A stretch of DNA of 9,186 nt. Source: Pseudomonadota bacterium (lineage in GTDB: Bacteria > Pseudomonadota > Alphaproteobacteria > Rhizobiales > Devosiaceae). Location of the stretch: contig JAEZBF010000116.1 in NCBI GenBank assembly GCA_023427545.1, positions 1-9,186 on the forward strand, given 5' to 3'. Both the position numbers and the translations under genes were made by a program. This document shows, piece after piece, positions 5,686-9,186 of this stretch. Below the pieces are notes generated by a model that saw nothing but the letters and a program-made list of their open reading frames with translations, made no database searches and was not told the DNA's origin. Positions within the stretch are counted from its first letter, which is position 1. Each line of letters opens with the position of its first letter.

Positions 5686-8016
5686 TCAGCGGCAGTTGCG
5701 GTTTCCTTCGGGTGCCGTGCACAGCGGGTCGGGCTGCAGCGAAGCGGCGGCATCGATCAGCTGCATGAACTCGGCGCGATAGCCGCTCTCATCGGCCCCA
5801 CGGGCGCCCTGCGCCAGTTGGCGGATATCCCTCCAGCTCATGTCCCCGTAGCTGGACCCTCTGAGCTTCTGGCCGAACGCGGCAACCGCGGCGGCGAAGC
5901 GCTGGTCCTCGGAAGCGGCGCCGATTGAGTTCACAGCCAGCGAGCGGGTGATCGGCAGTTCGATCAGCTTGCTCGTGTCTGCGTTGGGTATCTTGTAGCG
6001 CAGCTTGAGATAGCCGAGTTCGTCGGCCGGCCCGAACGCCGCTGCAGGAGTGGCCGTCTGGTTGCCGTAGCGCAGCGGGTCCACCTGCCCGCCCCCTGAA
6101 CCAACCGGAGTGATCTCGTAGAGCGCGGTGACCGTGGTCCCTGCCCCGACGTCTCCCGCATCGACCTTGTCGTTGTTAAAATCTTCGCGGTTGAGCGCGC
6201 GGGTCTCGTAACCGATCAGCCGGTATTCGGAGACGAAGGCGGGGTTGAATTCGACCTGGATCTTGACGTCCTTGGCGATCGTCTCGAGCGTGCCGCCGGC
6301 CTGCTGCACCAGCACCTTCTGGGCTTCCTTGAAGCTGTCGATATAGGCGGCGTTGCCGTTTCCGTTCTGGGCCAGCGCCTGCATCGTATCGTCGCCCAGG
6401 TTGCCCTGGCCGAAGCCGAGCACCGACAGGAAAACACCGGTATTTCGCTTCTGCTTGATGAAGTTGACGAGATCCTGCGGGTCCTCGATGCCGACGTTGA
6501 AGTCGCCGTCAGTGGCAAGGATCACCCGGTTCACACCGTCGGCGACCCTGTTCTGCTCGGCCAGCCGGTAAGCGAGTTCGATGCCCTCTGCACCGGCCGT
6601 CGATCCCCCGGCATAGAGGTTCTCGAGCGCACTCAGGATGCGCGCCTTGTCGGCGGCTTTGGTCGGTTCGAGCACGACACCGGCGGAACCGGCATAAGCG
6701 ACGATCGAGACCGTGTCGGTCGGCTTGAGCTGATCGACCAGCAAGGCGAAGGCCCGCTTGAGGAGCGGCAGCTTGTCGGGTTCGTCCATGGACCCCGACG
6801 TGTCGAGCAGGAAGACCAGATTAGCGGCCTTCTGCTCGCCCGCCGGCGGCACGTAGCCCTTGATCCCGATCTGGACGAGCTCGGTCTCTTGGTTCCAGGG
6901 CGTTGGCATGATCTTGACGCTGGGCTGGAACGGCGTGGCGGCGCTCTCGGCTGCCGGATAGTCGTAGGAGAAGTAATTGATCAGCTCCTCGAGCCGCACG
7001 GCATCGGGCTCCGGCACCCAGCCGTTCTGCAGGGCGTTGCGGACGTAGCTGTAGGACGCAGTGTCGACGTCGATCGAGAAGGGCGAACCCGGCTGCTCGG
7101 CTGTCACCTTGATTGGCGACTCCGCGAACTGGGTGAACTGGTCGCCGCTGGGCTGGGTGACGCTGGGCGCCGGCGCTATCGTCCCGGGCTGCATAGGCAT
7201 GCCAGCGGGAGCCGCCATCATCGCGTCCGCCGCTGCGCCCGAGGGAGCGGCCTCCATCGCCATCTGGGGAGCCGAGGCGGAGTTGGCGACGCTGCGGCCG
7301 CGGAACGCTCCTGAACCCACCTGCTGCTTCATCAACGCTGGGGAGCCGGGGCTCGTCGGCTGAGCGGCCATCCGCGGCGACGCTGCGGGCGGCGCAGGCT
7401 GCTGCTCCACAAAGCTGGGCGCAACAGCGTTGGCGTCCTGGTCGAGCAGCGGCAACGAGTTGGCGCCGGCAAGATTGTCCTGGAGGGCGGCAACATCGGC
7501 CGGCGCCTCTTCATCGGCGCGGCTCGGCCCCGCGGTCTCGGGCTCAGGGGCGACCATCGGCACTGGTTTGTTCGTAGCCGGATTGGCGGCGGTCATCTTG
7601 GGGGCTTCGACGGGTTGCCCGGCGGTCGTTTGCGACGAAACCGGCGCCTCCGTCTTGGCGCGCTCAGCCGGAACCGGCGGCTTAATCGGCGGCGTATTGA
7701 CCGCCACCTGCGGCACGATCGGCGTCAGCGCCGTGGTTGTGAAGAGCTGATACCCAAGCGGCAGCAGCAGCAACGCAATGGCCGCGGTGCCGAGCCCATA
7801 AGTGAGCCGGGAGTTCATGATGGAGGTCCCTCGATCGAGTTGCACGATGGACCTGAGACGCGCCGCCCAGGATCTTCCTTGGGCGGTCTGCGAAGATTTT
7901 TCGGTTTGGGCAGCATCGAAGGCGAGCAGCGCCGCATCGACGGCGCGCTTGCGCGCCTCGGGCGAGGGCTCGAGAACATTGAGGCGGGCCAGTCGGTTCA
8001 GCTTGTCGTCGCTCAT
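5686..8016 (-). CDS. Membrane-anchored von Willebrand A protein, YfbK type, partner of the ECF sigma factor
   Basis: A 776-residue protein. Residues 1-65 are charged and helical (DDKLNRLARLNVLEPSPEARKRAV) and presumably cytoplasmic. A single membrane span lies near 71-93 (YGLGTAAIALLLLPLGYQLF). A long Pro/Ala/Gln-rich linker reaches about residue 300. A vWF_N-type segment follows (FSIDVDTASYSYVR, then RLEELINYFSYDYP), then the VWA domain. Its metal-binding MIDAS reads DTSGS (405-409) with the later ATDGDFNVG; both are intact. The C-terminal part is DUF3520-like, as in E. coli YfbK. ATG 8016 is preferred because GAGG lies six bases upstream; GTG 8028 would overlap the sigma stop by four bases. 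The short N-terminal domain facing the cytoplasm and the immediate sigma neighbour suggest that it holds or senses for the sigma factor, but no classical anti-sigma motif is visible. The ligand is unknown. Confidence 0.88.
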   Translation of the reverse strand: MSDDKLNRLARLNVLEPSPEARKRAVDAALLAFDAAQTEKSSQTAQGRSWAARLRSIVQLDRGTSIMNSRLTYGLGTAAIALLLLPLGYQLFTTTALTPIVPQVAVNTPPIKPPVPAERAKTEAPVSSQTTAGQPVEAPKMTAANPATNKPVPMVAPEPETAGPSRADEEAPADVAALQDNLAGANSLPLLDQDANAVAPSFVEQQPAPPAASPRMAAQPTSPGSPALMKQQVGSGAFRGRSVANSASAPQMAMEAAPSGAAADAMMAAPAGMPMQPGTIAPAPSVTQPSGDQFTQFAESPIKVTAEQPGSPFSIDVDTASYSYVRNALQNGWVPEPDAVRLEELINYFSYDYPAAESAATPFQPSVKIMPTPWNQETELVQIGIKGYVPPAGEQKAANLVFLLDTSGSMDEPDKLPLLKRAFALLVDQLKPTDTVSIVAYAGSAGVVLEPTKAADKARILSALENLYAGGSTAGAEGIELAYRLAEQNRVADGVNRVILATDGDFNVGIEDPQDLVNFIKQKRNTGVFLSVLGFGQGNLGDDTMQALAQNGNGNAAYIDSFKEAQKVLVQQAGGTLETIAKDVKIQVEFNPAFVSEYRLIGYETRALNREDFNNDKVDAGDVGAGTTVTALYEITPVGSGGGQVDPLRYGNQTATPAAAFGPADELGYLKLRYKIPNADTSKLIELPITRSLAVNSIGAASEDQRFAAAVAAFGQKLRGSSYGDMSWRDIRQLAQGARGADESGYRAEFMQLIDAAASLQPDPLCTAPEGNRNCR

Positions 8017-8024
8017 TTCGGGCC

Positions 8025-8585
8025 TCACAAAAGACCCCGCAAGGTCTTCCTGGCTTCATGGATATGGAAGGAAACGGTTCCTTCCTTGCACCCCATGATC
8101 TCGGCCGCCGCCGCGTGGTTCAGCTCCTCGGCGTAAACCAGCAGCACGGCGTCGCGTTGTTGTTCTGGTAGGCGTTGCACCGCCGCCCAGAGCTCACGCG
8201 CGGTCACGGCATCCTCTTGGTCGGGCGGCGCGTCGTCGGGACTGACGTCCGCCAGCGCAGCCGCGCCGCGGCCCCTCCGCCCGGCGGCGCGCTGATGATC
8301 CCGCACCACATTCAGCGTCACCTTGTAGAGCCAGCTGGTGAAGGCCGAGCGGCCGTCGAACCCCTTGAGCGCCGTCGCCAGCTTGATGCAAACCTCCTGC
8401 GCAATGTCTTCGGCCTCGCTCCGCCGCCCACTCCATTTGCAGGCGACACGGAAGATGAAATCGTAGTGCGCCTCAAGCAGCTGGGCGAACGCCTGCCGAT
8501 CGCCCGCCCGGGCTCGCGCAAATAGCCAGCCGGTGCCCTCGACGGCGCCCTCGTCGGGATCCTTCGGCTTCAACGCTGTCAGCAC
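8025..8585 (-). CDS. ECF-family RNA polymerase sigma factor
   Basis: A 186-residue sigma70-family protein with only regions 2 and 4, as in extracytoplasmic-function sigma factors. Sigma2 spans about residues 24-100, with the core-binding stretch AEDIAQEVCIKL (58-69) and the -10 recognition helix TSWLYKVTLNVVRDHQR. A low-complexity linker (RRGRGAAALADVSPDDAPP) leads to sigma4 at about 126-186, with LPEQQRDAVLLVYAEEL and the helix-turn-helix HAAAAEIMGCKEGTVSFHIH. It is the first gene of an operon with the VWA membrane protein, whose start lies within a few bases of the sigma stop. GTG 8585 is the first start codon available in this frame and has no good Shine-Dalgarno of its own; see the leader ORF overlapping it. 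No clear ECF-type autoregulatory promoter was recognised upstream. Confidence 0.9.
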   Translation of the reverse strand: MLTALKPKDPDEGAVEGTGWLFARARAGDRQAFAQLLEAHYDFIFRVACKWSGRRSEAEDIAQEVCIKLATALKGFDGRSAFTSWLYKVTLNVVRDHQRAAGRRGRGAAALADVSPDDAPPDQEDAVTARELWAAVQRLPEQQRDAVLLVYAEELNHAAAAEIMGCKEGTVSFHIHEARKTLRGLL

Positions 8586-8602
8586 AAGGCAAGACCCATC
8601 AT
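8579..8602 (-). CDS. Possible leader ORF (MMGLALC) overlapping the sigma start
   Basis: On the minus strand AGGAG (8612-8608) sits 5 bases before ATG 8602 and 8 before ATG 8599. The frame encodes MMGLALC and ends at TGA 8581-8579, which overlaps the second and third codons of the sigma gene in another frame. The sigma GTG at 8585 lacks its own ribosome site. Ribosomes ending here could restart on it, giving translational coupling. Alternatives are a sequencing frameshift near the sigma start, or chance. Confidence 0.35.
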   Translation of the reverse strand: MMGLALC

Positions 8603-8685
8603 GGCGGCTCCTGAGAGCTATGACGCCGCGGCCCGGCTAATCCTTGGGTGTTGCGGCGGCGATTTCAGCAGATTATTGCCAGAGC

Positions 8686-8811
8686 ATGGATGAACCGGAG
8701 CCGAACCGCCGCGACCTGATCCGCACGCGAGTGTTCCTCGCGGTCTTCTTCGGGGCCGCCGTACTCTTTGCGCTGATGACGGTATGGGCAACCTGGACGG
8801 CGGGGAACTAG
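8686..8811 (+). CDS. Small single-span membrane protein, 41 residues
   Basis: ATG 8686 to TAG 8809-8811. The protein begins with a charged head (MDEPEPNRRDLIRTR), followed by one hydrophobic span (VFLAVFFGAAVLFALMTVWATW) and a short polar tail. The layout of positive residues before the span suggests the N-terminus stays inside. It is divergent from the sigma gene and converges on mnmA, ending 21 bases from the mnmA stop. It fills the only otherwise empty stretch here and has codon use like its neighbours, which supports it as a real gene. The Shine-Dalgarno is weak. I do not recognise the family; no function is proposed. Confidence 0.55.
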   Translation: MDEPEPNRRDLIRTRVFLAVFFGAAVLFALMTVWATWTAGN

Positions 8812-8817
8812 CACGCA

Positions 8818-8831
8818 CGCCCCTCGGGGCG
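8818..8831. other. GC-only hairpin between convergent genes
   Basis: CGCCCC and GGGGCG flank TC, giving a tight 5-6 bp hairpin in the 21-base gap between the small membrane protein gene and mnmA. No T-tract follows on either strand, so it is at best a weak bidirectional transcription stop. Confidence 0.3.
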
Positions 8832-8832
8832 C

Positions 8833-9186
8833 TTACGCCACCAGCGCTGCAGGAACCGCTCCGGCAATAAACCCGCCGCCGAGCACCTCGGACGTGGTCG
8901 TGTCATCGGCGTAGAACACGCAGGCCTGGCCCGGCGAGATACCGTATTCGCCTGCAGCAAGGGTGACGAAGACCTCGCCGTCTCGTGTGAAGATCGAGGC
9001 GCCCTGCGGTGGACGGGTGGAGCGAACCTTGGCCTCGACGGGCGTGCCATTGCCCTGCCCCACTGCGCTCAGCGGCATGTCACCGAGCCAGTTGACGTCG
9101 CGCAGCTTGACCGTGTGCGTCCGCAGCGCCTCGCGCGGGCCGACCACTACCTGCCGCGATCGGCTGTCGAGCTTGAGCACGTAGAG
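8833..9186 (-). CDS. mnmA: tRNA-specific 2-thiouridylase MnmA, C-terminal part
   Basis: The last 117 residues of a gene that continues past the right edge; the stop is TAA at 8835-8833. The visible part is the C-terminal beta-barrel region: LYVLKLDSRSRQVVVGP, then the closing signature GEYGISPGQACVFYADD and VLGGGFI, all typical of MnmA. The enzyme thiolates uridine 34 of tRNA Lys, Glu and Gln in the cytoplasm using ATP and sulfur relayed from a cysteine desulfurase. The catalytic cysteines and the PP-loop lie outside the window. The GTG at 9180 is an internal codon, not the start. Confidence 0.9.
   Translation of the reverse strand, partial: LYVLKLDSRSRQVVVGPREALRTHTVKLRDVNWLGDMPLSAVGQGNGTPVEAKVRSTRPPQGASIFTRDGEVFVTLAAGEYGISPGQACVFYADDTTTSEVLGGGFIAGAVPAALVA

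Noticed and set aside
3956..5782. A 608-codon plus-strand open frame antisense to the radical SAM and UdgX genes
   Set aside because: It has no domain signal, is rich in the residues expected from the antisense of a GC-rich gene, and lies over two strongly supported minus-strand genes.
1..9186. CRISPR array or transposase
   Set aside because: No regularly spaced identical repeats of suitable length and no transposase-like protein were seen on either strand.

Overview
This 9.2 kb window comes from a GC-rich alphaproteobacterial chromosome, most likely Sphingomonadales or Erythrobacter-like. The inference rests on the LexA-type box GTTC-N7-GTTC, the elongator tRNA-Met sequence, the ECF sigma/VWA gene pair and the overall gene style. 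I cannot name the species.

Left part (1-2503). A secreted metzincin-type zinc protease runs in from outside the window, with its 5' end missing. It carries HExxHxxGxxH, a Met-turn, Ca-binding-like D-x-D-x-DG loops and long C-terminal accessory modules. It is followed by about 300 bp without a convincing gene. That stretch holds four copies of CATGTCGC, two direct and then two inverted, spaced by about one helical turn. It abuts the 3' end of an elongator tRNA-Met gene (2504-2580, minus strand). The layout looks like the tRNA-side edge of an integrated accessory element, but no integrase or second tRNA-end copy is visible.

Middle part (2640-5433), minus strand. The tRNA-Met promoter sits two bases past the stop codon of a two-gene DNA repair/modification cassette. 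The first gene of the cassette is a radical SAM protein with a helix-hairpin-helix tail. The second is a DUF4130 domain fused to a UdgX-like uracil-DNA glycosylase. The promoter of the cassette has a LexA box lying exactly over its -10 element, and its predicted start site is at the ATG. The cassette is therefore probably SOS-induced and transcribed as a leaderless mRNA.

Right part (5450-9186). An intergenic segment holds a REP-like imperfect palindrome and a strong Rho-independent terminator. The terminator ends a minus-strand operon of an ECF sigma factor and a membrane-anchored von Willebrand A protein of the YfbK type, which is a plausible membrane partner of the sigma factor. An eight-codon leader ORF with a good Shine-Dalgarno overlaps the sigma start. 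A 41-residue single-span membrane protein is encoded divergently on the plus strand. The window ends inside mnmA (tRNA 2-thiouridylase), whose last 117 codons are present.
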